64,000 nucleotides of DNA from Marinicella rhabdoformis (GTDB lineage Bacteria > Pseudomonadota > Gammaproteobacteria > Xanthomonadales > Marinicellaceae), in NCBI RefSeq assembly GCF_009671245.1, contig NZ_VTFS01000001.1:593914-657913 (forward strand), written 5' to 3'. Every line of letters starts with the position of its first letter. Position 1 is the first letter of the stretch. The notes below the pieces were generated by a model. It ran no database searches, was not told the DNA's origin, and saw only the letters and a program-made list of their open reading frames with translations. The position numbers were made by a program, and so were the translations under genes. This document shows positions 37,947 to 46,743 of this stretch, piece after piece.

Positions 37947-38942
37947 TTAAACGAATGAACTTAATTTGTTATTCAGTTCAGTTTTTCTTGCATCATCTGC
38001 AAAACTGGCAGCAATGGCATCTGCCGTCATTTGTACCAATTCAGATTCACTGACACCACACTCATCATGAACGGCTTGCATGTTTTCCTGTAAATAAGCG
38101 CCAAAATGCGCCGGATCGTCAGAATTTATGGTGACATTCAAACCCAAATCCAACATTTGTCTGATCGGGTGGTCTTTCATCTCTTTCACCACATGTAAAC
38201 TGGTGTTTGAACAAGGGCAAACCGTCAATGGCGTTTGGTGCTTTTGTAGGTATTCGACCAGATCTGGATCGTCCAAGCAGCTGATACCATGATCAATGCG
38301 ATCAACCTTCAAATCTTTAATGGCCGACCATATGTAACTGGCATCACCTTCTTCTCCTGCATGTGCCAAAATTTTCAAACCCTCATCTCGCACCTCTTTG
38401 AATAAATCAGAAAACATGGAGGGCGGGAAAGGCACTTCAACAGCTGCCAAACCAATACCTAAAATGTCATTCTTGAATCGCTTGAGTAACGCCCAATCTT
38501 CTTTCGCTGCATCCAGTCCAAGGTGCCTGATAAAACAAGGAATCATGCCGCCTGTGATACCGAGCTCTTCATAACCCGTTTTGAAACCCGACGCTATGCC
38601 TTCTATGACCATATCAGGCGCAAACCCTCGGTCAGTATAGGTTCTGATGTCGCAAAACACTTCAGCATGCTGGACATTTTGTTGTTGGCACTTTTTCAAA
38701 TAGGCCACAGTTAAGGTGTGAAAATCTTCAGCTGATCGGATCACCTCTGTGCCTTGTAGATACAAATTAACAAAATCAGTCAGGTCTTTGAATTGATATG
38801 CGGCTTTGATTTCATCTAAATTTTTATAAGGCAATGCTACACCATTTTTCTCCGCCAAAGTCATCATCAACTCGGGTTCTAATGAACCTTCTATGTGCAT
38901 ATGAAGTTCTACTTTAGGTAATTTTTCAATGAATGAAGTCAT
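37947..38942 (-). CDS. add: Adenosine/adenine deaminase family protein
   Basis: 331 residues from ATG 38940-38942 (MTSFIEKLPKVELHMHIEG); a longer reading adds a hydrophobic stretch running into the divergent accA gene. Zinc and catalytic residues are visible: HMH near residue 14, HAGEEGD near 200, a later histidine in DRIDHGISCL and the aspartate pair in TINSDDPAHFG. The enzyme removes the 6-amino group from a purine. The N-terminal block LPKVELHMHIEGSLEPELM with LPYKNLDEIKAAYQF looks closer to the bacterial subgroup shown to prefer adenine than to true adenosine deaminase. I therefore keep the substrate open. Confidence 0.85.
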   Translation of the reverse strand: MTSFIEKLPKVELHMHIEGSLEPELMMTLAEKNGVALPYKNLDEIKAAYQFKDLTDFVNLYLQGTEVIRSAEDFHTLTVAYLKKCQQQNVQHAEVFCDIRTYTDRGFAPDMVIEGIASGFKTGYEELGITGGMIPCFIRHLGLDAAKEDWALLKRFKNDILGIGLAAVEVPFPPSMFSDLFKEVRDEGLKILAHAGEEGDASYIWSAIKDLKVDRIDHGISCLDDPDLVEYLQKHQTPLTVCPCSNTSLHVVKEMKDHPIRQMLDLGLNVTINSDDPAHFGAYLQENMQAVHDECGVSESELVQMTADAIAASFADDARKTELNNKLSSFV

Positions 38943-39051
38943 CTTGAGCTCCCTGATGTGTGGTAAAAAAACAAAAAAGCATTCTATCACGACTGGCACA
39001 ATCCTGTTACACAACGTAAAATAGCCGATTGCTTTGAATATATTCAAAAAA

Positions 39052-40008
39052 ATGAACACAGATTATTTAGACTTTGAACAGCCTTTGGCCGAATTAGAAG
39101 CCAAGATCAATGAACTGCAAAATGTCAGTGATGACAATGCCATGAACATTGATGAAGAAATAGAAAGATTAAAGGCCAAACTCAAATCAAAAACCAAAAG
39201 TATTTTCTCAAACTTGAGTGATTGGCAAATCACACAATTGGCACGCCACCCTAAGCGTCCATACACTTTAGATTACATAGCACTGATGTGTACAGATTTC
39301 CAAGAACTTCATGGCGACCGCGCTTTTGCTGATGATGCTGCCATCGTCGGTGGACCCGCTAAAATCGGTGACCAGCCCGTTATGGTTATAGGCCACCAAA
39401 AAGGCCGCAAAACCAAAATGAAAATCAAGCGCAACTTCGGCATGCCAAGACCAGAAGGTTATAGAAAAGCATTGAGGTTAATGCGCACAGCCGAACAATT
39501 TAACATGCCTATCGTGACGTTTATTGACACACCTGGCGCTTATCCAGGTATTGGTGCAGAAGAACGTGGTCAGTCAGAAGCGATAGCCAAAAATTTAGAA
39601 GTCATGTCAAACTTGAAAGTACCGATCATCTGTACTGTTATTGGTGAAGGTGGTTCAGGCGGTGCATTGGCGATTGGTGTGGGCGACATCACCATGATGT
39701 TACAGTACAGTACCTATTCAGTAATTTCACCTGAGGGTTGTGCTTCAATTTTGTGGCGCAGTGCAGACAAAGCCCAAGATGCGGCTGAAGCTTTGTGCAT
39801 CACCTCGAATAAATTGAAAGAACTCAAACTGATAGACCATGTGATTGAAGAGCCGCTGGGGAGCGCGTATCGTGACCCAGAAATGGTGGCTAACAGCATG
39901 CAAGCGAAGATTTTAGGTGAAATTAAACGCTTGCAAGACATGTCTGATGCAGAGTTGCTGGAACAGCGTTACCAGCGCTTGATGTCTTATGGCGCATTCA
40001 GCGAATAA
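39052..40008 (+). CDS. accA: Acetyl-CoA carboxylase carboxyltransferase subunit alpha
   Basis: AccA with AccD transfers carboxyl from biotin to acetyl-CoA, the committed step of fatty acid synthesis. 318 residues from ATG 39052 ([19 protein letters not shown]), matching E. coli; an ATG 18 bases earlier is unlikely. Hallmarks are [61 protein letters not shown] and [15 protein letters not shown]. It overlaps tilS by 20 bases, a neighbour pair also found in enteric bacteria. Confidence 0.97.
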   Translation: MNTDYLDFEQPLAELEAKINELQNVSDDNAMNIDEEIERLKAKLKSKTKSIFSNLSDWQITQLARHPKRPYTLDYIALMCTDFQELHGDRAFADDAAIVGGPAKIGDQPVMVIGHQKGRKTKMKIKRNFGMPRPEGYRKALRLMRTAEQFNMPIVTFIDTPGAYPGIGAEERGQSEAIAKNLEVMSNLKVPIICTVIGEGGSGGALAIGVGDITMMLQYSTYSVISPEGCASILWRSADKAQDAAEALCITSNKLKELKLIDHVIEEPLGSAYRDPEMVANSMQAKILGEIKRLQDMSDAELLEQRYQRLMSYGAFSE

Positions 40009-41233
40009 TATAGAATTATTTGATCCACAATTATTCTCAGATGAGCAACATTTTTTGATTGCATACAGCGGTGGTGCAGATTCCACCGCTTTGCTTCATT
40101 TTTGCGCCCACCATCCTTCACTAAAAAACCGCGTTCGTGCCATTCACATCAACCATCAATTACAAAAGCCGTCATCTGAATGGCAATCACATTGTGAAAA
40201 GCAATGCCGTCTATGGCAGATACCGATTGTTGTTGAATGCCTCACCTTGAGCGATGACTCAGAAAATACCGCACGCGAAGGCAGAAGAGCCGCTTTCGAA
40301 CAACACATCAAGCACTCTGAAGTGTTACTCACAGGCCATCACCTTCAAGACCAAGTTGAGACCGTATTGTTTCGTTTGTTTCGGGGTACTGGGCTGAAAG
40401 GATTAGGCGGCATGCAATCCTACAGCAAGCTACCCAGTGGTCATACCATCCATCGACCCTTGTTGCTGATAAGTAAAGGGCAAATCAACACATACCTTGA
40501 GTTCAATCAATTGACGTGGGTAGAGGATCCAAGCAACCAAAAAAATCAATACAGCCGAAATAAAATTCGCAATCAGCTGCTGCCAGTCATCGAACAATAT
40601 GATGAACACGCGGTTCAAGCCATCAGACAGTCTGCGGCTTATTTGCAAAAGAGCCATGAATTACTCTTGCAACTGCTACCTAAAGACAACCCTATTCCTA
40701 TGAACAACCTGGTAACAAGCACCTTTTTGCACCACTGGATTCAAAAACAAGGCATCAATCCACCACCTGCCAAACACTTAGACGCCTTTATGATCAGTTG
40801 TTTACAGGCTGAAAAACACAAAAACCCAAGCATAACTTGGGCACGTTATACACTGTCACTATGGCATAAACAGCTCTACTTACTTAAACGGGTTGCACAA
40901 CCCAAAAACGCAACCCTAGACTTTCACCAACACATAAAACTTCCATGTGGAGGCCAGATCAGTTTTTCCCGTCCTCTGGACATGAGGTCACTACAAATTA
41001 GGTATGGGGTAACAGGGTTTCGAATTAAACTAACAAAACATGCGCAACACAAAAGTATCAAAAAATTACATCAAGAGCAAAAAACGCCACCATGGGATAA
41101 AGTCATTACCCCTTTCATTTACCACAATAATGAACTGTTAGCAGTTGGCTCATGGTGCACTCAATCCTTTGAGCAATTACTGGCAGCAAACAATTGTGAT
41201 TTTTCATGGCAGAAACCCAATCAAATTCTGTAA
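39989..41233 (+). CDS. tilS: tRNA(Ile)-lysidine synthetase
   Basis: TilS changes C34 of tRNA-Ile(CAU) to lysidine so that it reads AUA. The 414-residue protein has the PP-loop [46 protein letters not shown] and [21 protein letters not shown]. The C-terminal TilS domain is present but diverged. The start ATG 39989 lies within the end of accA; no better start follows before the PP-loop. xseB begins 10 bases later. Confidence 0.94.
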   Translation: MAHSANNIELFDPQLFSDEQHFLIAYSGGADSTALLHFCAHHPSLKNRVRAIHINHQLQKPSSEWQSHCEKQCRLWQIPIVVECLTLSDDSENTAREGRRAAFEQHIKHSEVLLTGHHLQDQVETVLFRLFRGTGLKGLGGMQSYSKLPSGHTIHRPLLLISKGQINTYLEFNQLTWVEDPSNQKNQYSRNKIRNQLLPVIEQYDEHAVQAIRQSAAYLQKSHELLLQLLPKDNPIPMNNLVTSTFLHHWIQKQGINPPPAKHLDAFMISCLQAEKHKNPSITWARYTLSLWHKQLYLLKRVAQPKNATLDFHQHIKLPCGGQISFSRPLDMRSLQIRYGVTGFRIKLTKHAQHKSIKKLHQEQKTPPWDKVITPFIYHNNELLAVGSWCTQSFEQLLAANNCDFSWQKPNQIL

Positions 41234-41243
41234 AATAGCGCCC

Positions 41244-41447
41244 ATGAGTCAATCCAAAACATTCGAAGCACAACTACAAGAGCTGAACAAAATCATTGAG
41301 CAAATGGAAGACAATGATGTCGGTTTAGAAGCCTCTTTAAAGCTTTATGAACAAGGCGTCAAGCTGACCCGTTCATGCCAAAAAATCATACTAGAAGCTG
41401 AGCAAAAAATACAAAAACTGATGGATCAAAACAGTGAAAGTGAATGA
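41244..41447 (+). CDS. xseB: Exodeoxyribonuclease VII small subunit
   Basis: 67 residues (MSQSKTFEAQLQELNKIIEQM). The family signature FEAQLQELNKIIEQMEDNDVGLEASLKLYEQG is complete (quoted here in overlapping parts: LEASLKLYEQGVKLTRSCQ). XseB pairs with XseA to degrade single-stranded DNA. A much longer in-frame reading begins inside tilS at 41145, but its first 33 residues are a shadow of that gene. It overlaps ispA by 14 bases, the standard xseB-ispA arrangement of gammaproteobacteria. Confidence 0.93.
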   Translation: MSQSKTFEAQLQELNKIIEQMEDNDVGLEASLKLYEQGVKLTRSCQKIILEAEQKIQKLMDQNSESE

Positions 41448-42309
41448 TTTTTTCGCTGTTGAACTGGCACGCATCAATCCATTTTTAGCGCAACAGTTAA
41501 ACTCATCGGCGATTGAAGACAGTAAGCTTAAAGAAGCTGTTGCCTATTCTTTATTAGCCGGTGGTAAGCGTGTTCGTCCGTTATTGGTTTATGCCACAGC
41601 TGACGCACTTGGCGTTCCTTTTGATGAAGCAGACCATGTTGCCGCTGCGATAGAGATGATCCATGCTTATTCTTTGATCCATGATGACTTGCCTTCAATG
41701 GATGACGATGATTTACGACGAGGCAAACCCACTTGTCACATTCAATTTGATGAAGCTACTGCCATTTTAGCTGGCGATGCTTTACAAGCCATGGCTTTTG
41801 AAGTGTTGTCACAAACACCTAGCCAGGCCACTCAAATCGTCAAAATCATTCAAATCATGTCCAAAGCCTGTGGTTTAGTCGGCATGGCTGGCGGCCAGTC
41901 TTTGGATCTAGAAGCCGAAAATAAAGAAGTGAGGCTCTCACAATTACAAAAAATCCATGCTGCAAAAACTGGTGCACTTTTAATTGCTTGTGTAGATATG
42001 ATTTGCGCCTTATCTGACAACCACAAAGCAGCCGCTGAATTACATCAATTTGCAAATCATTTTGGCATGGCTTTTCAAATTGTAGATGACATACTCGACG
42101 TGACAGCTGACACAGAAACTTTGGGTAAACCAGCTGGCTCTGATGAAGCACTGAATAAATCGACTTATCCAAGCTTAATGGGGCTTTCAGGTGCTAAGGA
42201 TGCCGCGGAAAAGCACATTCACAGTTGTTTTAAGCATTTAGAGGCCGCCCATATTTCAAGTGACAAGTTAACACAGTTGACTCACTTTATATTAAACCGA
42301 GCGCATTAA
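41434..42309 (+). CDS. ispA: Farnesyl/geranyl diphosphate synthase
   Basis: IspA joins isopentenyl and dimethylallyl diphosphates into farnesyl diphosphate for quinones and undecaprenyl carriers. 291 residues with the first aspartate-rich motif HDDLPSMDDDDLRRGKPTCH and the second IVDDILDVTAD, as well as LAGGKRVRPLL. The start is GTG 41434, or GTG six bases later, inside the end of xseB. Usual gammaproteobacterial neighbours are xseB and dxs; here dxs lies 28 kb away. Confidence 0.95.
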   Translation: MKVNDFFAVELARINPFLAQQLNSSAIEDSKLKEAVAYSLLAGGKRVRPLLVYATADALGVPFDEADHVAAAIEMIHAYSLIHDDLPSMDDDDLRRGKPTCHIQFDEATAILAGDALQAMAFEVLSQTPSQATQIVKIIQIMSKACGLVGMAGGQSLDLEAENKEVRLSQLQKIHAAKTGALLIACVDMICALSDNHKAAAELHQFANHFGMAFQIVDDILDVTADTETLGKPAGSDEALNKSTYPSLMGLSGAKDAAEKHIHSCFKHLEAAHISSDKLTQLTHFILNRAH

Positions 42310-42325
42310 AGCAACAGCTGTTTCT

Positions 42326-42898
42326 TCAGTCCATATATTCAAATACTTTGACCACACGCTCTACATGCTTAAGGTGACGGATTCGCTCGACCACTGCCTC
42401 AGATTCTTGCTGCGTTACCATTCCCATCAAAAAAACCTCATGATTAGCCGTCACAATAGACACTCGGGTTGGATCAAAGTCTTCTAATTCGATTTTTAAT
42501 AAACTGCCTTTGGCTTTGGTACTGATGTATTTATCTTTGGTCCGACGGCCCATTTTTGAAACTTCATCCACCAATTTCAGTTCATTAACCACTTTCATCA
42601 CGCCATCTTTCACAGCAGCAACATCTTCTGCCGTCACACGATCTGAATGATTTGTCACTTCACCCACCATCAAAACCACACCATTATAAGTTTTGACTTT
42701 GATGCGACTGTCGTCTGACAAACTTTTGCGCAATTGATTCTTTACACTGGCGGTGATCATTTTGTCATCTAAAACTTGTCCACTGGAACGTCGGTCATGT
42801 GCCACGTTTACAGCAGTAACCAGCGCCCCGCCAACCAAAACAGGTGCACAAGATGACAAACCCAAAGTCAAAACCAAAGCAGTGATGATAATTTTCAT
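42326..42898 (-). CDS. dolP: BON-domain outer-membrane lipoprotein (DolP/YraP-like)
   Basis: 190 residues starting at ATG 42896-42898, with GAGGA seven bases upstream. The signal peptide ends in the lipobox LSSC (MKIIITALVLTLGLSSC). Two BON domains follow (ASVKNQLRKSLSDDSRIKVK with VLMVGEVTNHSDRVTAEDV, and LLKIELEDFDPTRVSIVTAN with VFLMGMVTQQESEAVVERI). E. coli DolP binds anionic lipid at the outer membrane and supports envelope integrity and BAM function. It is the third gene of lpoA-yraN-dolP; the diaA gene found between in E. coli is absent. Confidence 0.9.
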   Translation of the reverse strand: MKIIITALVLTLGLSSCAPVLVGGALVTAVNVAHDRRSSGQVLDDKMITASVKNQLRKSLSDDSRIKVKTYNGVVLMVGEVTNHSDRVTAEDVAAVKDGVMKVVNELKLVDEVSKMGRRTKDKYISTKAKGSLLKIELEDFDPTRVSIVTANHEVFLMGMVTQQESEAVVERIRHLKHVERVVKVFEYMD

Positions 42899-42917
42899 TT
42901 TTTTCCTCAATTAGCCT

Positions 42918-43310
42918 TCAATAAAAGGCATGTTCTATCCAATCTATAGTATGTGATTCATGATCACCTTGAATCGCTACCACATCAAATCTGGCATGGT
43001 AACGGTTATGCCATTTCTTCTTTGTCATCAGATGGTTGGCGGCCCTGATCACTTTTTGTTGTTTCTGTTTACCAACAGACTCAAGTGCATTGGCCCATTG
43101 ATCATGCTTTCTGTAACGGACCTCTACAAACACAATCATGTCTTTTCCTGATTGCATCACCAAATCCACTTCTCCAGCAGTACAACGGTAATTTTTAAAC
43201 AAAAGCTTCAATCCTTTTTGTGTTAAAAATTCAGCCGCTTGGTGCTCCCAAAAGTCTCCAGTTTTTATTGTTCTGCGGCGAACACTTCGCCACCAATGTA
43301 ATACGCCCAT
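42918..43310 (-). CDS. yraN: UPF0102 (YraN) endonuclease-like protein
   Basis: 130 residues. The family core is readable as GDFWEHQAAEFLTQKGLKLL, then NYRCTAGEVDLVMQSGKD, then IVFVEVRYRKHDQWANALES, which matches the restriction-endonuclease-like E-x-D...E-V-K/R fold of YraN. The biochemical role is unproven. The start ATG 43308-43310 is inside the lpoA 3' end, an overlap of 46 bases; no better start precedes the core. It sits between lpoA and dolP. Confidence 0.9.
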   Translation of the reverse strand: MGVLHWWRSVRRRTIKTGDFWEHQAAEFLTQKGLKLLFKNYRCTAGEVDLVMQSGKDMIVFVEVRYRKHDQWANALESVGKQKQQKVIRAANHLMTKKKWHNRYHARFDVVAIQGDHESHTIDWIEHAFY

Positions 43311-45046
43311 GGTAGGTGCCTGCGAATTTTGCCATCAAAGTCCATTGATAAATTACCTGACAAGCCGGAAAATTTTCCACTGTTAACACGACTCATCCAA
43401 GTCAATCGAGACGTTAATTGATAAGCATCATAACCAAAAGCAAATAGATTCAAATCTGTATTTTGAATTAGACTCACATCAAAGGCTAAAGTTTCTAAAA
43501 AGTCACCTGTTTGTAATAAGAGTGGCGCTACAGGGAAATAAACACCTTCTAAATCCTTATTATGTTGCTTGTTATCAAAACCCACAAATACATGAGATGT
43601 TGCATAAACAGGGACTTTCGCTGCCCGATTAAATTTCAACTGTGGCACCATCATACGCGCAAAACCAGGTTGAGCTGCCAAAAATATGGCATCAATATCT
43701 GCCCTAACCACTTCTTCGGAATGCACAGGTAACTTCAAGTATTGTTGTAGGTTTTTACTCCTCAGGCGACTTCCAACCAAGCCCAACACTTGCCTGAGTT
43801 GTGCAGAATAATCTGCTTGGTCGGTTGCAAAATAATGGTTAGAAATGATCTGACCTCCTAAATCTACAAATCGTTGTGCAAATGCCAATGTAATGCGTTC
43901 ACCCCATGGGTCATTTGATGATAAAATTAGAACTTGGCGCTTACCTTGTTGATACATCACTTCAGCCACATCTTGAGCTTCCGCTTCTGGAGACAAGGTA
44001 AATTGATAATCGTCACTGTTGGACTGATTGAGTAGCAACACTGGAACTGTAGGCTCTGGTAATGCCTCGAGTGCTGCAATAGATTGCTTGTCCAATGGGC
44101 CTAATATGATATTCACTCCCGCTTCTTGTGCAGAAAACAATGCCGAAGCAAGCGCCTCACCTTGACTGCCGGTATCAAAAAATAACAGTTCATTTCGGCC
44201 ACCTTGACTCATAGCAGCAGTCAGCATCCCTTTTTGAACCGCCTTAGCAACATGCTCAAAACGCCCACTCATGGGCAATAAAACGCCAACTTTTTGACGC
44301 AAAGACACTTCATTACTACCCAAAAAGTAACTTGAAGCTGGGTGGTTTTTCCATTGACTAAACCAATGTTCACCTGACTCACCGTCAGCTCCAAACTCAA
44401 CAAAAGCGGCTTCTAGCCACCCACGCCACAGCTCATCATCCGTTTCACTGATTGCTTGAATCAAGTCCATCTCAGGTACTTTCATCAACTCATAAACCAA
44501 GTCATCAGATACTTTGTTATCAGTCGAGTTCTGTTCATCTGTTGGCAACTGCATCAATGCAAGTATATTTTTAGCTGCCAATAATGAATTGCCGAGACGT
44601 GCATGACATGCTGACAAGAGATTATAATATTCGGATTTCCAGTGTCCCGTAACTTCTGATACATTTAACGCACCCAATAAATCAATCACTGACGAGCAGT
44701 TACCATCCTGATCAGCCAGCTGGGCAGTGATGATGTCTTTTTCAGCCGAATATGAGAGTAGCTCATGATTTAAAAGTGGGTATATTTTGATGGACTCACC
44801 CAATCGACCATAGGCATCTATTAATGCCAACAAAACCGTTTTATTGGGGTGAGCGTTGTGGCTTTGTTCTAACCAGCTGACTGCATTGAAATAATCCCCT
44901 GCTTGATACAAAGCCATTCCTTTTCTTTGTTCGTTAAGTCCATCAGGGCGCACATTATTACCACCACAGGCCAACAATAAGCTAAACACGGTCAATAAGG
45001 CAGCATGCCGAACTGAGACTTTCACATTCCAATGATTTATATTCAT
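43265..45046 (-). CDS. lpoA: Penicillin-binding protein activator LpoA
   Basis: LpoA is an outer-membrane lipoprotein that reaches through the periplasm to activate PBP1A. About 593 residues: signal peptide with lipobox LLLAC followed by GG, an N-terminal TPR-like helical domain (GMALYQAGDYFNAVSWLEQ), and a C-terminal periplasmic-binding-protein fold (KVGVLLPMSGRFEHVAKAV, AGVNIILGPLDKQSIAAL, PVYATSHVFVGF). The start is uncertain: ATG 45044-45046 is chosen over the TTG two codons earlier, and neither has a well spaced ribosome site. It is divergent from rsmI and heads lpoA-yraN-dolP. Confidence 0.92.
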   Translation of the reverse strand: MNINHWNVKVSVRHAALLTVFSLLLACGGNNVRPDGLNEQRKGMALYQAGDYFNAVSWLEQSHNAHPNKTVLLALIDAYGRLGESIKIYPLLNHELLSYSAEKDIITAQLADQDGNCSSVIDLLGALNVSEVTGHWKSEYYNLLSACHARLGNSLLAAKNILALMQLPTDEQNSTDNKVSDDLVYELMKVPEMDLIQAISETDDELWRGWLEAAFVEFGADGESGEHWFSQWKNHPASSYFLGSNEVSLRQKVGVLLPMSGRFEHVAKAVQKGMLTAAMSQGGRNELLFFDTGSQGEALASALFSAQEAGVNIILGPLDKQSIAALEALPEPTVPVLLLNQSNSDDYQFTLSPEAEAQDVAEVMYQQGKRQVLILSSNDPWGERITLAFAQRFVDLGGQIISNHYFATDQADYSAQLRQVLGLVGSRLRSKNLQQYLKLPVHSEEVVRADIDAIFLAAQPGFARMMVPQLKFNRAAKVPVYATSHVFVGFDNKQHNKDLEGVYFPVAPLLLQTGDFLETLAFDVSLIQNTDLNLFAFGYDAYQLTSRLTWMSRVNSGKFSGLSGNLSMDFDGKIRRHLPWAYYIGGEVFAAEQ

Positions 45047-45116
45047 CTCCAAATTTTAACCCGATTCTTACCTTCAAAATACAGTAAAATGACAATTTTC
45101 TGATTCTCTCAACATC

Positions 45117-45968
45117 ATGGAAAACACGCCAGGTATTTTGTACATCGTAGCCACCCCTATTGGCAACCTCAATGACATCAGTTTTCGTGCCTTAGAGACT
45201 TTGAATAAATGCGATTTAATTGCTTGTGAAGACACCAGACACACCAAGAGACTGTGTCAACATCACGACATCAGAACCCCTTTACAAGCCTACCACCAGC
45301 ACAATGAACACCAAGCAGGTCAAAAATTAATTGACCGCTTAAACTGTGGAGAGCACATTGCATTGGTTTCAGATGCTGGCACACCTTTAATCAGTGACCC
45401 TGGCTATGTGGTGGTGCAGCTTGCCCATCAAGCTGGCATTCAAGTATCACCCATTCCTGGCCCTTCAGCACTGATTTCTCTGCTCTCTGTGGCTGGCCTT
45501 GATACCAGTAGCATTCAATTTGAAGGTTTTTTACCTAATAAATCATCACAAAGACTGAGTGCTTTAAAACAACTTTTACCCTGTCAAAGCACGCTGGTCA
45601 TTTATGAGTCGTCACATCGGATTTTAGCCTGCTTAAATGACATCAGCAATATTGCGGGAAGTGACCACTTAATGGCTATGGGAAGAGAGCTGACCAAAAC
45701 GTTTGAAACTATTTACCATGGCAGTATAGATCAAGTTTTAACTCAACTGACAGACAATCCTGTACAACAAAAAGGTGAATTTGTTATTGCCATTTCGGCC
45801 ACAAAGCCCACTGTTAATGAATCTGTACCCCTGATTGCGCAAAAATTAGCGCTGACTTTGATGCCGTTATTGCCACCCAAAATTGTATCTAAAATAGTTG
45901 GGTCGCATCATGACTGCAACAAAAAGCAGGTTTACCAATTTATTTTAGACCAACAAGCAAGTGAATGA
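45117..45968 (+). CDS. rsmI: 16S rRNA (cytidine(1402)-2'-O)-methyltransferase
   Basis: RsmI methylates the ribose of C1402 in the decoding centre of 16S rRNA. 283 residues of the tetrapyrrole-methylase fold: LYIVATPIGNLNDISFRAL, CDLIACEDTRHTKRL, VSDAGTPLISDPGY, SPIPGPSALISLLS and FEGFLPNKSSQR. It is divergent from lpoA as in enteric bacteria. The 3' end overlaps the converging glycosyltransferase gene by 29 bases, so the last nine or so codons of both genes share DNA. Confidence 0.96.
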   Translation: MENTPGILYIVATPIGNLNDISFRALETLNKCDLIACEDTRHTKRLCQHHDIRTPLQAYHQHNEHQAGQKLIDRLNCGEHIALVSDAGTPLISDPGYVVVQLAHQAGIQVSPIPGPSALISLLSVAGLDTSSIQFEGFLPNKSSQRLSALKQLLPCQSTLVIYESSHRILACLNDISNIAGSDHLMAMGRELTKTFETIYHGSIDQVLTQLTDNPVQQKGEFVIAISATKPTVNESVPLIAQKLALTLMPLLPPKIVSKIVGSHHDCNKKQVYQFILDQQASE

Positions 45969-46740
45969 GCTTTTGCTCCCAATTAGGCCTGTGTTTTTCA
46001 AAATAGCGCAGCAGTCCTTGTTTTTTCCACTCAACCACTTGCTTACTGTCTGTACTTGAGTGTCCCTTGATGTGCTTGACCTGTATGTCTCCGGCATAAC
46101 CTAATTTGCCTCCCTTGTCTTGAATCCTTTTGAACAAGTCCAAATCTTCAAAATGTAATGGGTACCCTTCATCAAAACCAGAAATTTCTTCAAATACAGG
46201 TCGTTTGATGGCATAACAGGCTCCATTCACTGCTTCTACATTTACCGGTGCTTTTCTTAAATTCAAACCTTGTATAAAGGGCAGTTTCTCCAAACTTGAA
46301 ACTGTTTTCAGAACACGCCAAATATTTGGTAACCTGCGCCAAGTTCCTTTTTGTGTGGACCCATCTGGGTCAACCACATGGCAACCCAATAAATCAGATG
46401 ACCCTTTGGTTATCCTTTGTGTCAATTGCTCCAACTGGCCTTGTTCCAACAAACAGTCTGGGTTAACAAATGATATTACAGGTGAACTACCGCATTGAGC
46501 GCCTTGGTTACAAGCATATGAAAAACCCATGTTCTTATCATTTTCAAGTAAATTGACATCCAACTGTTGAAGACGTTTTAATGACCCATCTGAAGAAGCA
46601 TTATCCACAACAATAACATTCATTTGCTTGTTATGTTTAAGCACATTGATCAAATCAATAACATACTGACCTGCATTGTAGTTAACAATCACGACGTCGA
46701 CACTTACAGGAACTATACTTTGATCTGATATTTGGTTCAT
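45940..46740 (-). CDS. Family 2 glycosyltransferase (rhamnosyltransferase-like)
   Basis: 266 residues, GT-A fold. VDVVIVNYNAGQYVIDLI starts the domain; VVDNASSDGSL and ISFVNPDCLLEQGQL hold the nucleotide and metal residues (the D-x-D equivalent reads N-P-D-C), and YPLHFEDLDLFKRIQDKGG carries the ED motif of the WbbL/RfbF-type subgroup. No membrane helix is seen, so it acts at the cytoplasmic face. ATG 46738-46740 is preferred to a TTG one codon before. It is the last gene of the eight-gene export operon. Confidence 0.85.
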   Translation of the reverse strand: MNQISDQSIVPVSVDVVIVNYNAGQYVIDLINVLKHNKQMNVIVVDNASSDGSLKRLQQLDVNLLENDKNMGFSYACNQGAQCGSSPVISFVNPDCLLEQGQLEQLTQRITKGSSDLLGCHVVDPDGSTQKGTWRRLPNIWRVLKTVSSLEKLPFIQGLNLRKAPVNVEAVNGACYAIKRPVFEEISGFDEGYPLHFEDLDLFKRIQDKGGKLGYAGDIQVKHIKGHSSTDSKQVVEWKKQGLLRYFEKHRPNWEQKLIHLLVGLK

Positions 46741-46743
46741 CAA

